From: JAPLZH01 sp964450345
GTDB lineage: Bacteria > Patescibacteriota > Minisyncoccia > Phycocordibacterales > PALSA-1337
Length of the DNA: 5,131 bases
Assembly: GCA_964450345.1 (NCBI GenBank)
Contig: CAYVEL010000034.1
Location: 1 to 5,131 of the forward strand
Direction: 5' to 3'
Each line of letters opens with the position of its first letter. Position 1 is the first letter of the stretch. Positions 5,126-5,131 of the stretch are shown here, piece by piece. The notes under the pieces are model-generated. The model did not search any database. It saw only the letters and a program-made list of their open reading frames with translations, and was not told the origin of the DNA. Both the position numbers and the translations under genes were made by a program.

Positions 5126-5131
5126 CAATAA

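Overview
The window reads as chromosome from an ultra-small Candidate Phyla Radiation bacterium (Patescibacteria), most likely of the Parcubacteria/Paceibacteria type. This placement is inference. It rests on the AT-rich sequence, the form of the NAD+-dependent DNA ligase (changed NMN-binding motif, half-lost zinc finger), tRNA genes that do not encode CCA, and a small glycine-zipper membrane protein and a membrane protein with a HEPN-like tail that resemble proteins I associate with this group. All genes are on the + strand and read with the standard code. No stop codon in the window is TGA and no TGA occurs inside a frame.

Layout: (1) 1-93 is the 3' end of an upstream gene, closed by tandem stops. 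A good sigma-70-type promoter lies inside it, pointing at ligA. (2) 106-2130 is ligA. (3) 2161-3895 holds gatC and gatA, two of the three subunits of the Asp/Glu-tRNA amidotransferase. gatB does not follow. (4) 3904-4488 starts 8 nt after gatA and encodes a membrane-anchored protein with an RNxxxH motif of the HEPN kind. (5) 4529-5125 is a stable-RNA segment: promoter, initiator tRNA-fMet, a 57-residue two-helix membrane protein starting 7 nt after the tRNA, a second promoter, a second CAT-anticodon tRNA, a terminator-like hairpin, and tRNA-Asp(GTC).

Links between genes: ligA, gatC, gatA and the membrane gene are separated by 30, 4 and 8 nt and could be one transcript, joining DNA nick sealing with charged-tRNA correction. 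Canonical Shine-Dalgarno spacing is absent before every gene here. Two starts have a -10-like box right before the ATG, and the small membrane gene would get a 7-nt leader once the tRNA in front of it is cut away. Leaderless or near-leaderless translation is therefore a recurring theme.

I see no mobile element, CRISPR array, phage gene or defence island. The points most worth following are the degenerate LigA motifs, the membrane-anchored HEPN-like protein beside gatCA, the tRNA-fMet/small-protein dicistron, the A29-U41 pair in the initiator tRNA, and the GC-rich palindromic discriminator in front of the second tRNA. No stretch longer than 300 bases lacks a gene.
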